DNA from: Alphaproteobacteria bacterium | GTDB taxonomy: Bacteria; Pseudomonadota; Alphaproteobacteria; Rickettsiales; SXRF01 | Reading direction: 5' to 3' | Assembly (NCBI GenBank): GCA_025360605.1 | Contig: JANYBV010000052.1 | Span: 62,001-126,000, forward strand | DNA: 64,000 nucleotides | Shown here: positions 8,669 through 20,172 of the stretch, one piece after another | Layout of the letters: every line of letters begins with the position of its first letter | How positions within the stretch are numbered: the stretch's first letter is position 1 | The notes under the pieces: model-generated | Seen by the model: the letters and a program-made list of their open reading frames with translations, nothing else | Database searches by the model: none | Told to the model about the DNA's origin: nothing | Position numbers and translations under genes: made by a program

Positions 8669-10429
8669 TTAACCTACCGGCTGGCAGCGCAGCTCAAGCC
8701 ATTGACGTTCATGGCTTTCCAATGCGACCGCAAGGGATTTCAGCACCCACGCATGGTAAGTATTGAGCCATTTTTTCTCGTCCGCCGTCAACTGCCCAAG
8801 ATCGACTAACCGGTTGTCCAGCGGCGCGCAGGTGAGCGTGTCAAACCCGAGCCAGCCTTTGTCCGGTTCTATCACCGTCACCAGATTTTCAATACGGATG
8901 CCATAGGCTCCGGTTTTGTAATACCCTGGTTCGTTGGACACCACCATACCCACCTTCAGTGCTGCATCGCCGCCGCGTTTGCTGATGCGCTGCGGCCCTT
9001 CATGCACGCCCAAAAAACACCCAACGCCATGTCCGGTGCCGTGGTCGTAATCCAGCCCCGCCTGCCATAAAGGCTGACGCGCCAACACGTCGAGCTGGGA
9101 GCCGGATGTGCCTTCGGGGAAACGCGCCGTAGCGATAGCGATGTGGCCTTTTAAGACGCGGGTGAAACGGTCTTTATGTTCGCCGCTTGGCTCACCGATG
9201 GCAACAGTGCGCGTAATGTCGGTCGTGCCGTCCGGATATTGCCCGCCCGAATCGAGCAGGAACAATTCGCCCTTTTGCAAAGTGCGGTTGCTGCTTTCCG
9301 TCGCGCGGTAATGGACAATCGCACCGTTGGGCCCGCTGCCCGAAATAGTATTGAAACTCGGCTCAACAAATAATGGGCTGAGCGCACGAAACGCCCGCAG
9401 CTTGTCGCTCACTTCCAGTTCGCTGACATTGGTTGCACTGTCTAGCCAGCACAACAGCTTCACAATAGCCACACCATCACGGATATGGGCATTGCGGATA
9501 CCTTGCAGCTCGGTGGCGTTCTTGGTGGCTTTGGGCAAGATGCACGGGTCCTGCGCCTCGATAATTTTTGCGCCCGCTTTGGTGAGCGTTTGTGTGAACC
9601 ACACCGGAACACTCGCAGGGTCACACAACACGCTGTAATGCTCCGCACCTATCCCAACCAGATTGTTTTCCAGCGTCGCAGGCGGACAAATTTCGACATG
9701 GTTGCCCAGATGCGCCGACACTTCCGCGCTGCAACGGCTGGCATCGATGAACAAGCGAACACTACCTTCGCGGTCGATCAGTGCGCTCGCCAGCAGCAAC
9801 GGCGTACATTCTACATCGCGGGCGCGGATGTTGAGCAGCCAGCACACCGCATCCGGTGCGGCAATGACAGCGACATCGGCCTTTTCTTTCACCAGTTGCT
9901 GCGCGATGCGCGCACGCTTGCTGGCGGATTCTTCACCGGCATATTTCTGCTGGTGGATAAATAACAACGTCGAGGGAACGGGCGGACGTTCCTGCCATAT
10001 CGGGTCAATCAGGTTAGTAACAGGCACCAGCTCGATCTGTTTTTTCTTCAGCACCGATTCAATGCGTCGCACCATCGCCACAGTAAACAAACGCGGGTCA
10101 TACCCCACCTTGTTACCGGATGACAACGCGTCCGCCACCCATGTTTCAGGGGCAAGCGAACCGCTGTTGTGCAGTTCAAAAACCGTTGTATCCACTTCGT
10201 TTTTGGCCTGAATGGTATAGCGCCCGTCGGTGAATAAAGCGGCCTTGTCAGCAGTTACCGCCACCATCCCCGCTGAGCCGGTAAAGCCGCTGATAAAGGC
10301 TACCCGCTGGTTGGAAGCGGGTGGATATTCGCTCATATATTCATCGTTAACCGGCTGAAGATACGCATCAACCATCTGTTTTTTAAATAAATTCCTTAAT
10401 TTCTGAATTGTATTGAAAGCCTCTTCCAT
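8669..10429 (-). CDS. pepP: Aminopeptidase P family protein (Xaa-Pro aminopeptidase)
   Basis: Metallopeptidase of family M24B that removes N-terminal residues before proline. The 586-residue protein has two N-terminal creatinase-like domains and a C-terminal pita-bread catalytic domain. The metal ligands are visible as the Asp in FLLDSGG, the Asp in GTTDITRT, the His in GTGHGVG, and the Glu in SNEPGYY and IRIENL. The extra N-terminal domain and C-terminal tail match the long eukaryote-like aminopeptidase P common in alphaproteobacteria. No signal peptide is visible, so it is cytoplasmic. It stands alone in this orientation, divergent from the Bmp-like gene. Confidence 0.92.
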   Translation of the reverse strand: MEEAFNTIQKLRNLFKKQMVDAYLQPVNDEYMSEYPPASNQRVAFISGFTGSAGMVAVTADKAALFTDGRYTIQAKNEVDTTVFELHNSGSLAPETWVADALSSGNKVGYDPRLFTVAMVRRIESVLKKKQIELVPVTNLIDPIWQERPPVPSTLLFIHQQKYAGEESASKRARIAQQLVKEKADVAVIAAPDAVCWLLNIRARDVECTPLLLASALIDREGSVRLFIDASRCSAEVSAHLGNHVEICPPATLENNLVGIGAEHYSVLCDPASVPVWFTQTLTKAGAKIIEAQDPCILPKATKNATELQGIRNAHIRDGVAIVKLLCWLDSATNVSELEVSDKLRAFRALSPLFVEPSFNTISGSGPNGAIVHYRATESSNRTLQKGELFLLDSGGQYPDGTTDITRTVAIGEPSGEHKDRFTRVLKGHIAIATARFPEGTSGSQLDVLARQPLWQAGLDYDHGTGHGVGCFLGVHEGPQRISKRGGDAALKVGMVVSNEPGYYKTGAYGIRIENLVTVIEPDKGWLGFDTLTCAPLDNRLVDLGQLTADEKKWLNTYHAWVLKSLAVALESHERQWLELRCQPVG

Positions 10430-10536
10430 GACATGCCTTACCGTTCTAATACATGCAGCCCAATCACCTCTGATTAATGATTTATAAGGCTGTTTTACGT
10501 ATGATGATACTACATCCTAATTCTAGTCAAAAAAAC

Positions 10537-11571
10537 ATGATATCGCAAATCCTCTCACGGTTGTGCATTGTCGCCTGCTTTCTGGCCACCAGTTCGGTGT
10601 TCGCCGAACCGGTTGCGCCGTTGCTGCCAGCGACTCCCGCCACCGCCAGTAAGGTGATTGGTATCAAACCTGCTGCAATCGTGTATTTCAATAACGGCAC
10701 GTCGATTGAAGAAGACCATGCCGCCGTCATTAAAAGTATGGTGAAGGAAGCATCGACGAACCTCGGCATGAGGATTGAACCCTACCCGCTTACCTCGGAG
10801 AATGAACTCGTAGGCCAGATTGAAAAAATTGCCGATACCGAAGTCGGGCTGATCGTCATCGTCGAACCACATAACATAGAAACACTGTCCAAAATCCCGA
10901 GCCTCTATCCCGATATCCATTTCACCATCATCGGTGCCAGCAAACCTTTATACCTCACCAACGTGCGCTCCATTGCGTTCAAGGAACCCGAAGGCGTATT
11001 CATGATGGGCGTGCTGGCGGCGCTGCATTCCAAAGCGCAGGTAGTCTCTTTCCTCAGCAAGGACAATAACGAAAACTCGCGCAACCTTGCCTACGCCTTT
11101 TTGCAGGGCATCAAATATGCCAACGCGGATGTCCAGATTGTTGAACAGCTTGGTAAAAATGCGACCCGCCGTGTCTCCGATGCCAATCACAATGCCTCTG
11201 CAGCCGATACGTCTGCCGACATCGTATTCGTGCTGGATGAGGATTTACTGGAAATGACCCTAAAGAATGCGCGGCATAAAAAACAGCTGGTCATTACCTA
11301 TAACCACTCGCTGACGGGAGCCTATCCCGGACTGGTGCTGACCAGCCTGCTGAATCATTATGATCTTGCGGTGTATCACACGCTGCGCAGCTACATGCGC
11401 AACGAATGGCGCTCCGGCAGTGAAAGCATGGGCATCGGCAATAGCTATATCGATTATGTGCTGGATACAGAAAACCGCACCCTACTACCCAAAGGCACCA
11501 TCGAACAAATCGAAATGGTCAAAGATTTTGTCTCACAGGGCGTGATTCAGGTGAATACGCTACAGCAATAA
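10537..11571 (+). CDS. Bmp/PnrA-like periplasmic binding protein, orphan
   Basis: About 344 residues: a signal peptide (ISQILSRLCIVACFLATSSVFA) followed by a type I periplasmic-binding fold. The segment VRSIAFKEPEGVFMMGVLAAL is typical of the basic membrane protein (Bmp/PnrA) family that binds purine nucleosides for ABC import. The second half, with AYAFLQGIKYANADVQIVEQLG, fits the same fold. No lipobox cysteine follows the signal peptide, and no permease or ATPase genes lie nearby, so it may be a sensor or soluble binding protein instead. In-frame ATGs also exist at 10477 and 10501; 10537 is chosen because the signal peptide begins there. It converges with prmA, the two stops being adjacent. 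Confidence 0.7.
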   Translation: MISQILSRLCIVACFLATSSVFAEPVAPLLPATPATASKVIGIKPAAIVYFNNGTSIEEDHAAVIKSMVKEASTNLGMRIEPYPLTSENELVGQIEKIADTEVGLIVIVEPHNIETLSKIPSLYPDIHFTIIGASKPLYLTNVRSIAFKEPEGVFMMGVLAALHSKAQVVSFLSKDNNENSRNLAYAFLQGIKYANADVQIVEQLGKNATRRVSDANHNASAADTSADIVFVLDEDLLEMTLKNARHKKQLVITYNHSLTGAYPGLVLTSLLNHYDLAVYHTLRSYMRNEWRSGSESMGIGNSYIDYVLDTENRTLLPKGTIEQIEMVKDFVSQGVIQVNTLQQ

Positions 11572-12474
11572 TTAGCGCTTCAGCACCAGCGTACACCATT
11601 CCTGATGCACGAAACGCTTTTCCAGCGAAAGCCCCTGCATTTTGTGCGCGGCCAGCACCTGCGATTCCTGCGAGGTGAGCAGACCGGACAACACTGCCAC
11701 CCCATCATCGGCAAGGTTTTTAACCAGATGCGGAGCAAATTCAATCAACGGACGCGCCAGAATATTTGATACAATCAGGTCAAAAGGTTTTCCACGCTTG
11801 ATTTTGTCACATTCATAACCATCCGAAACAGCAGCAGTCACACGTACTGTCTCGCGGTTGATAGCTATATTATCGCTGGTCACCTGCACCGCTACCGGAT
11901 CAATGTCCACCGCCAGCACGTTTGTTTTCCATAGCTTTGCTGCGCCAATAGCGAGGATACCCGATCCACATCCCATGTCCAGAATCTGCGAAAATTTGCG
12001 CTTCTTCGACAACCATTCCAACGCTTCCAGACAGCAGCGCGTGGTTCCGTGTTCGCCCGAACCGAACGCAGCCCCCGCATCTACCTGAATGGGAATGCTG
12101 CCGATAGGCGGGGATTCTTCCACATGTGAACCGTAAATATAAAAGCGGCCAATTGTCAGCGGTGGGAAGTTCCGCGCCACCTGTTTTAGCCAGTCTTCCT
12201 GAACTACTTGTTTCAAATCCGCGTGCGGCAATTCCACATTGTGTAATGCCGAAAGCAGCAGCAACCGCCTGCCAATATCGGCCATGTCGGGTTTTTCACC
12301 GAACAGTAATTCAAACGTCCATATCTGGTTTGCCTCATCGGTTTCAAAACCGGAAACAGCTAGCGTGATATCATTGAAAGCATCCTCGGCGGTGCCTGCC
12401 GCGCTGGAAGGAATGGTGAAGGTGACGCGCCAGTGTTCAGGGCTTTGCGCGAAGGGATTGGTGTTGGTTTTCAT
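11572..12474 (-). CDS. prmA: Ribosomal protein L11 methyltransferase
   Basis: Trimethylates lysines and the N-terminus of ribosomal protein L11 using S-adenosylmethionine. The 300-residue protein has the SAM-binding motif ILDMGCGSGILAIGAAKL near the middle, preceded by AFGSGEHGTTRCCLEAL, and the catalytic-site segment VSNILARPL. The ATG at 12474 is preceded by AAAGGA six bases upstream, inside the end of ligA, and is two bases past the ligA stop. An in-frame start 12 codons earlier overlaps ligA and is less likely. Confidence 0.93.
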   Translation of the reverse strand: MKTNTNPFAQSPEHWRVTFTIPSSAAGTAEDAFNDITLAVSGFETDEANQIWTFELLFGEKPDMADIGRRLLLLSALHNVELPHADLKQVVQEDWLKQVARNFPPLTIGRFYIYGSHVEESPPIGSIPIQVDAGAAFGSGEHGTTRCCLEALEWLSKKRKFSQILDMGCGSGILAIGAAKLWKTNVLAVDIDPVAVQVTSDNIAINRETVRVTAAVSDGYECDKIKRGKPFDLIVSNILARPLIEFAPHLVKNLADDGVAVLSGLLTSQESQVLAAHKMQGLSLEKRFVHQEWCTLVLKR

Positions 12475-12476
12475 GA

Positions 12477-14597
<2,121 letters not shown>

Positions 14598-16280
14598 TTA
14601 GGCGGCCGGCTCCAGCAACTTCTGCGCGGCCTTGCGTGCTTCCGGCGTGATCGTGGCTCCCGCCAGCATGCGTGCGAGTTCTTCCTCGCGCTCGGCGGGC
14701 AACAGGTTCTCCACAAAGGTAGTCACCTTGCGGGATTTTTCATCCTTGACCACACGCAGATGCTGTGACCCGCGCGCAGCTACCTGCGGCAAATGTGTCA
14801 CCACCAGCACCTGTGCGGTTTGCCCGAGCAGGCTCAGGCGTTCGCCAATGGCGGCAGCCACGGCACCGCCCGTTCCGGTGTCGATTTCATCGAAGATAAG
14901 CGTAGGCGTGGAGCGCACGCTGGAAAGCGCTACTTTCATCGACAACATAAAGCGTGACAACTCACCGCCCGACGCAATTTTATTCAGTGCCGCATAGGCC
15001 ACATCCTTGTCGCCTTTGGCTACGTTGGTGGCACATTCGAAATACACCCCGTCCATGCCCCATTCCGACCAGCCATCTTCACCGAGTGGTTCAAGGCGCA
15101 CCCGAAAACGCGTGCCTGCCATTTTGAGCGGGGCGAGTTCGCCTTCAATCGCCTTTTCCAGTTTCAGCGCCGTTTTTTTGCGTTGCTCGGTGAGTTTTGA
15201 AGCAACCAAAGTAAAGGCATCGCGTGCCGTTTTCACCTGCTTTTCAAGCCCCGACAACAGATGCTCCTGCGAATCAATCAGCGCCAGTTTTGCTTCGACT
15301 TCCGTATACAATGCCGCCAACTCATCAACGGGCATATTATATTTTCGGCCTGCCGCTTTCAGCGCAAACAGGCGTTCTTCGATGCGCTCCAGTTTTTCAG
15401 GATCAAAGCGCGTATCCTGACCGGTTTTTTCCAGTGCATAAATAGCCTCTTCCGCTTCTATTGCTGCTTTTTCCAGCCCTTCGATGATAGCGGTAAATTT
15501 TTCATCCCCTGCAAAAGACGAGCGCGTCAGCGTGCGCTGTGCGTTGCGTAATGCCCCTAGTACACCTTTGCCCTGATTGAGTTCGGAAATCGCTTCATTC
15601 AGCACATCAAACAGTTTTTCATTTTGCATCATGGACGTGCGCTGGTTAGCCAGCAATTCTTCCTCGCCCTGCTGCGGGGCTAATTCTTTCAGCTCACTGC
15701 GCATGTGGTTTAGATATTCCTGCTCGCGGCTGGTGCGCTCAATATCTGCTTTCAATCCGTTCAGCGATTGCACCACATCACGCCACTGGCGGAACGATGC
15801 CGCCACGCCCTTGCGTTGCGTGCCAAGCTTGGCGTATTCATCCAGCAACGCGCGGTGATAGGTCATGTCCTGAAGGGTTTTCTGGTCGTGCTGGCCATGC
15901 ACCTCAACCAACGTTTCACCGAGTTTTTTAAGCCCTGCCACCGTCACCGGCTGGTCATTCACCAGACAGCGCGTCTTGCCATCGCTGCTGATACTGCGAC
16001 GCACAATGACGCTGTCAGCCGGTTCTAATTCCAGCTCGGAAAGAACAGTTTTTGCACCTTCGTTAGTGCTGATATCAAATTCGGCACTGACGGATCCCTG
16101 CACTTCGCCTTTGCGTATCAGACCACTATCGCTGCGCGCCCCCAGCACCAGCCCGAGCGCATCCAGAAGAATGGATTTACCTGCCCCCGTCTCGCCGGAA
16201 AGCACACATAAACCGTTCTCTAAGGCAATGTCGCAGGATTCGATCAGAACAATGTTTTTAATGGAAAGCTGAACGAGCAT
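14598..16280 (-). CDS. recN: DNA repair protein RecN
   Basis: SMC-like ATPase that gathers broken DNA ends for recombinational repair. The 560-residue length fits the family. Walker A GETGAGKS lies near residue 30. The long middle is alpha-helical and Glu/Lys-rich, as expected for the coiled coil. The C-terminal half has the signature IASGGELSRFMLSMK and Walker B LIFDEIDTGTGG, then VTHLPQVAARG. It starts 9 bases after bamD ends and abuts ligA. Confidence 0.96.
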   Translation of the reverse strand: MLVQLSIKNIVLIESCDIALENGLCVLSGETGAGKSILLDALGLVLGARSDSGLIRKGEVQGSVSAEFDISTNEGAKTVLSELELEPADSVIVRRSISSDGKTRCLVNDQPVTVAGLKKLGETLVEVHGQHDQKTLQDMTYHRALLDEYAKLGTQRKGVAASFRQWRDVVQSLNGLKADIERTSREQEYLNHMRSELKELAPQQGEEELLANQRTSMMQNEKLFDVLNEAISELNQGKGVLGALRNAQRTLTRSSFAGDEKFTAIIEGLEKAAIEAEEAIYALEKTGQDTRFDPEKLERIEERLFALKAAGRKYNMPVDELAALYTEVEAKLALIDSQEHLLSGLEKQVKTARDAFTLVASKLTEQRKKTALKLEKAIEGELAPLKMAGTRFRVRLEPLGEDGWSEWGMDGVYFECATNVAKGDKDVAYAALNKIASGGELSRFMLSMKVALSSVRSTPTLIFDEIDTGTGGAVAAAIGERLSLLGQTAQVLVVTHLPQVAARGSQHLRVVKDEKSRKVTTFVENLLPAEREEELARMLAGATITPEARKAAQKLLEPAA

Positions 16281-16289
16281 GGAGCTATC

Positions 16290-17141
16290 CTATGGCGTAA
16301 AATGATCCCAGAATGAACTATCGTCTTTTTTATCTTCCGCTTTTTCGGCAATTTTTTCACTCTTTTCCAAAGTACCGGAAGCAGAAGATTTAGAAATACC
16401 CGTCATGAGTTTATAGCTGTCGCGGTACCACACGCTCCCAGGAAAATTGTGGCCAAGCACCGCCGCATATTTGGTTGCCTCGTCCTTAACCCCAAGCTTG
16501 AGATAGGCTTCGACCAGACGGTGCAGCGCTTCCGGCACATGGCTGGTGGTCTGAAAGTTTTCGACCACGAAACGGAAGCGGTTAATGGCGGCCAGATTAT
16601 CATCATGGTGCAGATAATAACGGCCGATTTCCATTTCCTTACCCGCCAGATGGTCCTGTGTCAGATCAAGTTTTACACGCGCATCACGCGCATATTCGGT
16701 ATCAGGAAAACGGCGTATCACCTCACGCAGCGCCTGCATGGACTGCTCGGTGACTTTCTGGTCACGGCCTACGTCATTGATCTGTTCATAATAGCATAGC
16801 GCAATAATGTAATAAGCATAGGGCGTGGAGTCGTTGCTGGGGTAGAGCTTGGTGAAGCGCTCCAGCGTCGCAATCGCGCTGGGATAATCCTCTGCTTCGT
16901 AGCTGGCATAGGCCGACATGATCTGCGCGTTGGTCGCCCATTCGGATGCCGGATGCTGGCGTTCCACCTCTTCAAACGATTTCACCGAATCCTTGAATTT
17001 TTTGCCGTTAAACTGCTCGACGGCTTCACTGTAGAGCTGTTCTGCGCTTTCGGGAGGCTTTACGGCATCTTCATCCTTGCTGCCACACGCGCTGAGTACG
17101 CCTGCCAGAGAAAGAATACATAATAATTTACGTGGGTTCAT
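16290..17141 (-). CDS. bamD: Outer membrane assembly lipoprotein BamD
   Basis: Essential lipoprotein of the beta-barrel assembly machinery, held on the inner face of the outer membrane. Residues 1-19 form a lipoprotein signal with lipobox LSAC (Cys19). The mature part has about five TPR-like repeats, recognisable in AEQLYSEAVEQFNGKKFKDS, ERFTKLYPSNDSTPYAYY and REVIRRFPDTEYARDA. The 283-residue length fits. A charged Ser/Lys/Glu tail follows the repeats. It sits between lpxC and recN, the usual alphaproteobacterial order. Confidence 0.95.
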   Translation of the reverse strand: MNPRKLLCILSLAGVLSACGSKDEDAVKPPESAEQLYSEAVEQFNGKKFKDSVKSFEEVERQHPASEWATNAQIMSAYASYEAEDYPSAIATLERFTKLYPSNDSTPYAYYIIALCYYEQINDVGRDQKVTEQSMQALREVIRRFPDTEYARDARVKLDLTQDHLAGKEMEIGRYYLHHDDNLAAINRFRFVVENFQTTSHVPEALHRLVEAYLKLGVKDEATKYAAVLGHNFPGSVWYRDSYKLMTGISKSSASGTLEKSEKIAEKAEDKKDDSSFWDHFTP

Positions 17142-17225
17142 ACCGTTTAGCCTGCTATTACGCCTGATTGTTCTATGATTTTATATCAGGCAAAACCAGA
17201 CTAACGCAAGCAGGATTAAGCTATC

Positions 17226-18176
17226 TTAAGCGTAAGCGGCAACGGCTGCCTGCGCGTAAGGAAATACAGCATCAACTTTGGCGGGATCAACAATCTCGTA
17301 AGCGGTTTTATCTGCGAAAAGTGCGCGCAGGAGCTTGTTGTTAATAGCGTGTCCCGGGCAGAGGAACTCAAAGTGAGCGTCCATGCGCACGCCAGCGAGG
17401 TACAGATCGCCAAGGCAATCCAGCGCCTTGTGGCGCACAAACTCATCGTTATAACGCAGGCCGCCTTCATTGAGTATACCCTCTTTGCCTACCACAATCG
17501 CGTTATCCAGCGAACCGCCAAGAGCCAGCCCCATCTCGCGCAACGCAGTCACTTCATGCTCGAAACCAAAGGTACGGGCGCGGCTGAGCGTTTGCTTAAA
17601 GGTGATATCGCGGAAATCATAATTCGACGACTGGCATTTAATGAAAGAGTTATTGAACCGGATTTCGATGCCAACAGTGCAGCCTTCGTCCCCTTCCATG
17701 TTGGGTTCAACGCGGGCAACGCTGTCACCCAGCTTCACTTCCACTGTTTTAAGTACACGCAGGGTTTTGCGGGGTTGCGAAAGGTGCGCAATATGGGCGC
17801 ATTCCAGCATAAATACGAAAGGTTCGGAGCTACCGTCCATGATCGGCACTTCCGGCCCGTCCAGCTCAACGGTCGCATTATCGATGCCCACGCCCCAGAA
17901 GGCGGCCATCAGATGTTCAACGGTCGAGACCGTAATGCCGTGGCGGTTGATCAGCTTGGTACCAAGGCGCGTATCGCACACCGCATCATAGCTGGCAGGT
18001 ACAAGGGCATGTTTGGCGGTTACATCCCTACGTTTAAAAACAATACCGGTATTAGCAGGTGCGGGATGAATAACCATGTTCACCTGCGAACCGCTATGCA
18101 GGCCAACGCCAGAGCATGATACTTTGTTTTCGAGGGTGGTCTGCATGGTGTGTTCTTGACGATTCATAGTGTCCAT
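17226..18176 (-). CDS. lpxC: UDP-3-O-acyl-N-acetylglucosamine deacetylase LpxC
   Basis: Zinc deacetylase that catalyses the committed step of lipid A synthesis. The core begins at SGVGLHSG. The zinc and catalytic residues are seen in STVEHLMAAFWG, in the DGSSEPF strand, in HKALDCLGDLYL and in the C-terminal CPGHAINNKLL. Length is 316 residues from the first ATG. ATGs at 18167 and 18146 (MQTTLENKVSC) are also plausible, and the last fits the family start best. It is separated from ftsZ by a terminator and so must have its own promoter in 18177-18370. Confidence 0.95.
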   Translation of the reverse strand: MDTMNRQEHTMQTTLENKVSCSGVGLHSGSQVNMVIHPAPANTGIVFKRRDVTAKHALVPASYDAVCDTRLGTKLINRHGITVSTVEHLMAAFWGVGIDNATVELDGPEVPIMDGSSEPFVFMLECAHIAHLSQPRKTLRVLKTVEVKLGDSVARVEPNMEGDEGCTVGIEIRFNNSFIKCQSSNYDFRDITFKQTLSRARTFGFEHEVTALREMGLALGGSLDNAIVVGKEGILNEGGLRYNDEFVRHKALDCLGDLYLAGVRMDAHFEFLCPGHAINNKLLRALFADKTAYEIVDPAKVDAVFPYAQAAVAAYA

Positions 18177-18252
18177 CTTGTAGGAGCCAGAAATCTGGCC
18201 GTGTTTCTATGGTACAAACTGTAGGCCGCCCACCCATGATTTACAAATCACT

Positions 18253-18272
18253 GTTTGTTACAGTTTGTTACA
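18253..18272. repeat. Tandem 10-bp direct repeat upstream of lpxC
   Basis: Two perfect head-to-tail copies of GTTTGTTACA lie about 77 bases before the first lpxC start codon (read as TGTAACAAAC on the lpxC strand). A spacing of one helical turn puts both copies on the same DNA face, as for an operator or activator site. No known regulator is recognised. It lies in the only region that can hold the lpxC promoter. Confidence 0.45.
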
Positions 18273-18370
18273 TTTACAATGGTTTTATCTGTTTACGAAT
18301 CAGCCACTTATTCGTTACCTTCTATTAACCATTGGAGCGCTATTTATCAGCAAATTTACGCCCTACACAC

Positions 18371-18401
18371 AAAAAGACCTGCGGCAAGCGCAGGTCTTTT
18401 T
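18371..18401 (-). terminator. Rho-independent terminator of the division operon
   Basis: A perfect 13-bp inverted repeat (AAAAAGACCTGCG) with a 5-base loop lies 19 bases past the ftsZ stop. On the minus strand the stem ends in five Ts. The A/T-rich arms would also let it work for the opposite direction. It ends the mraZ-ftsZ operon and isolates lpxC. Confidence 0.88.
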
Positions 18402-18419
18402 AATGAATAATGAGATACG

Positions 18420-20066
18420 TTAATTGGCCTGACGACGCAGGAACGCCGGAATATCCAGATACTGGTCTTCCTCTGCTGTTTTTTGTGATTTTTCAGCAAC
18501 TTCAGCCGGAATAGCCTTCTGAACAACGTGTACACGCTCATGGGTAGCAGGTTTAACCGGAGCTTCCTCATTACGGGTGGACAAGGCACGGCCAACATCC
18601 GCCATGCGCTGGAAAAAGTTCTTGGATGGTTCACGTGCAGGTTCGCGGTGAGCATGGCGGGCACCAGCAACGGCACGTACTTCTACCTGTTCAACCGTTT
18701 CAATCACCTGTTCGCGCATTGCGGTGCGGATCTCTGGGCGGATTTCATGGCGCATTTCAGGAAGCACGCGGCTTTCGATTTCGTCCTGTTCAAAGTCAGA
18801 AGCGCGCAAGCGTGCAGCAGCTTCGGCAGATGCCGTTACCTGAACGGGAACTTGTTGTGGCTCCGGTGTTTTTTCTACACGAACCGCTCCACCCGAACGT
18901 TGCTCCACCTGTGGACGGGAAACACTGGCTTGTGTGGTCGTCGCTTCACGCACCGGTTCCGAAACCGGACGCGGGATAGGTTTACTGTATTCAGATTTAG
19001 TCGCCGCAGCCGCTGCAAACGCAAACGGCTTTTTAGGCTCCGGGCTGGAGGTGAATTTTTGCCCTCCTGTGCTACCGCTGCCTGTACCCTGCTGAACATG
19101 TGCATCAATGCCTGTTGCTACAACAGACACGCGCATCTTGCCGTCCATGGCATCGCTGAAGGTGGAACCGAAAATGATATTAGCATCGGAATCAACTTCT
19201 TCGCGAATACGGTTAGCTGCTTCATCCACTTCGAAGAGAGTCATGTCGTTGCCGCCAGTGATGTTAATCAGCAGAGCGCGCGCGCCACGCAGGGATACAT
19301 CATCAAGCAACGGATTGGAAATCGCAGCTTCGGCTGCTTCAATCGCACGACGGTCGCCAGTCGCTTCACCGGTGCCCATCATAGCTTTACCCATTTCGCG
19401 CATCACGGTGCGGATATCGGCGAAATCGAGGTTGATAAGGCCTGGCTTCACCATAAGGTCAGTCACGCCGCGAACGCCAGAATGCAATACGTCGTCAGCC
19501 ATTTTGAATGCGTCCGCAAAGGTGGTGCGTTCATTGGCGATACGGAATAAATTCTGGTTAGGAATGATGATCAGTGTGTCGACATATTCCTGTAATTCTT
19601 TCAGGCCTGATTCAGCAAGGCGCATACGGTGTGCGCCTTCGAACTGGAAAGGCTTAGTGACAACGGCAACAGTGAGAATGCCCTGATCTTTGGCAATACG
19701 CGCGATAACAGGAGCAGCACCTGTTCCGGTGCCGCCGCCCATACCGGCGGTGATGAACACCATGTTGCTGCCTTCGATATACGCAGAAATTTCGTCCTTG
19801 GCTTCTTCTGCTGCCGCGCGGCCGACTTCAGGATTAGCGCCTGCGCCGAGGCCTTTGGTGATGCCCGCACCGAGCTGGATAGTGCGCTCGGTGAGTGAGT
19901 GCTCGAGCGCCTGAGCATCCGTGTTCGACACAACGAAATTAACTCCCTCCAGATCCGCGGCGATCATGTTATTGACCGCGTTACCACCCGCACCACCCAC
20001 ACCAACAACGGTGATAGTTGGGCGAAGCATCTCGGTTTTGACTGGAAGATGTAAGTTAATGGTCAT
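18420..20066 (-). CDS. ftsZ: Cell division GTPase FtsZ
   Basis: Tubulin-like GTPase that forms the division ring. The 548-residue protein has [15 protein letters not shown] near residue 20, the GTP signature [13 protein letters not shown] near residue 110, and the synergy loop [21 protein letters not shown] long variable linker of about 200 residues follows. The conserved C-terminal peptide [11 protein letters not shown] binds FtsA and other partners. The linker is longer than in E. coli but usual for alphaproteobacteria. AGGGGAG sits seven bases before the ATG at 20066, which favours it over an ATG 8 codons upstream. Confidence 0.98.
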   Translation of the reverse strand: MTINLHLPVKTEMLRPTITVVGVGGAGGNAVNNMIAADLEGVNFVVSNTDAQALEHSLTERTIQLGAGITKGLGAGANPEVGRAAAEEAKDEISAYIEGSNMVFITAGMGGGTGTGAAPVIARIAKDQGILTVAVVTKPFQFEGAHRMRLAESGLKELQEYVDTLIIIPNQNLFRIANERTTFADAFKMADDVLHSGVRGVTDLMVKPGLINLDFADIRTVMREMGKAMMGTGEATGDRRAIEAAEAAISNPLLDDVSLRGARALLINITGGNDMTLFEVDEAANRIREEVDSDANIIFGSTFSDAMDGKMRVSVVATGIDAHVQQGTGSGSTGGQKFTSSPEPKKPFAFAAAAATKSEYSKPIPRPVSEPVREATTTQASVSRPQVEQRSGGAVRVEKTPEPQQVPVQVTASAEAAARLRASDFEQDEIESRVLPEMRHEIRPEIRTAMREQVIETVEQVEVRAVAGARHAHREPAREPSKNFFQRMADVGRALSTRNEEAPVKPATHERVHVVQKAIPAEVAEKSQKTAEEDQYLDIPAFLRRQAN

Positions 20067-20172
20067 GCTCGACTCCCCTTTTCGGAACATAGTATAATTA
20101 GAACACTTTACACAATATGGACCAATTTAATTGGTTTTGCTACTAGATTTTGTAGCAAACAGGTAAAAAGAT

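Noticed and set aside
18528-19550. A 340-codon open frame opposite ftsZ
   Set aside because: Antisense shadow of a strongly conserved gene, with Cys/Phe/Arg-rich composition unlike real proteins here.
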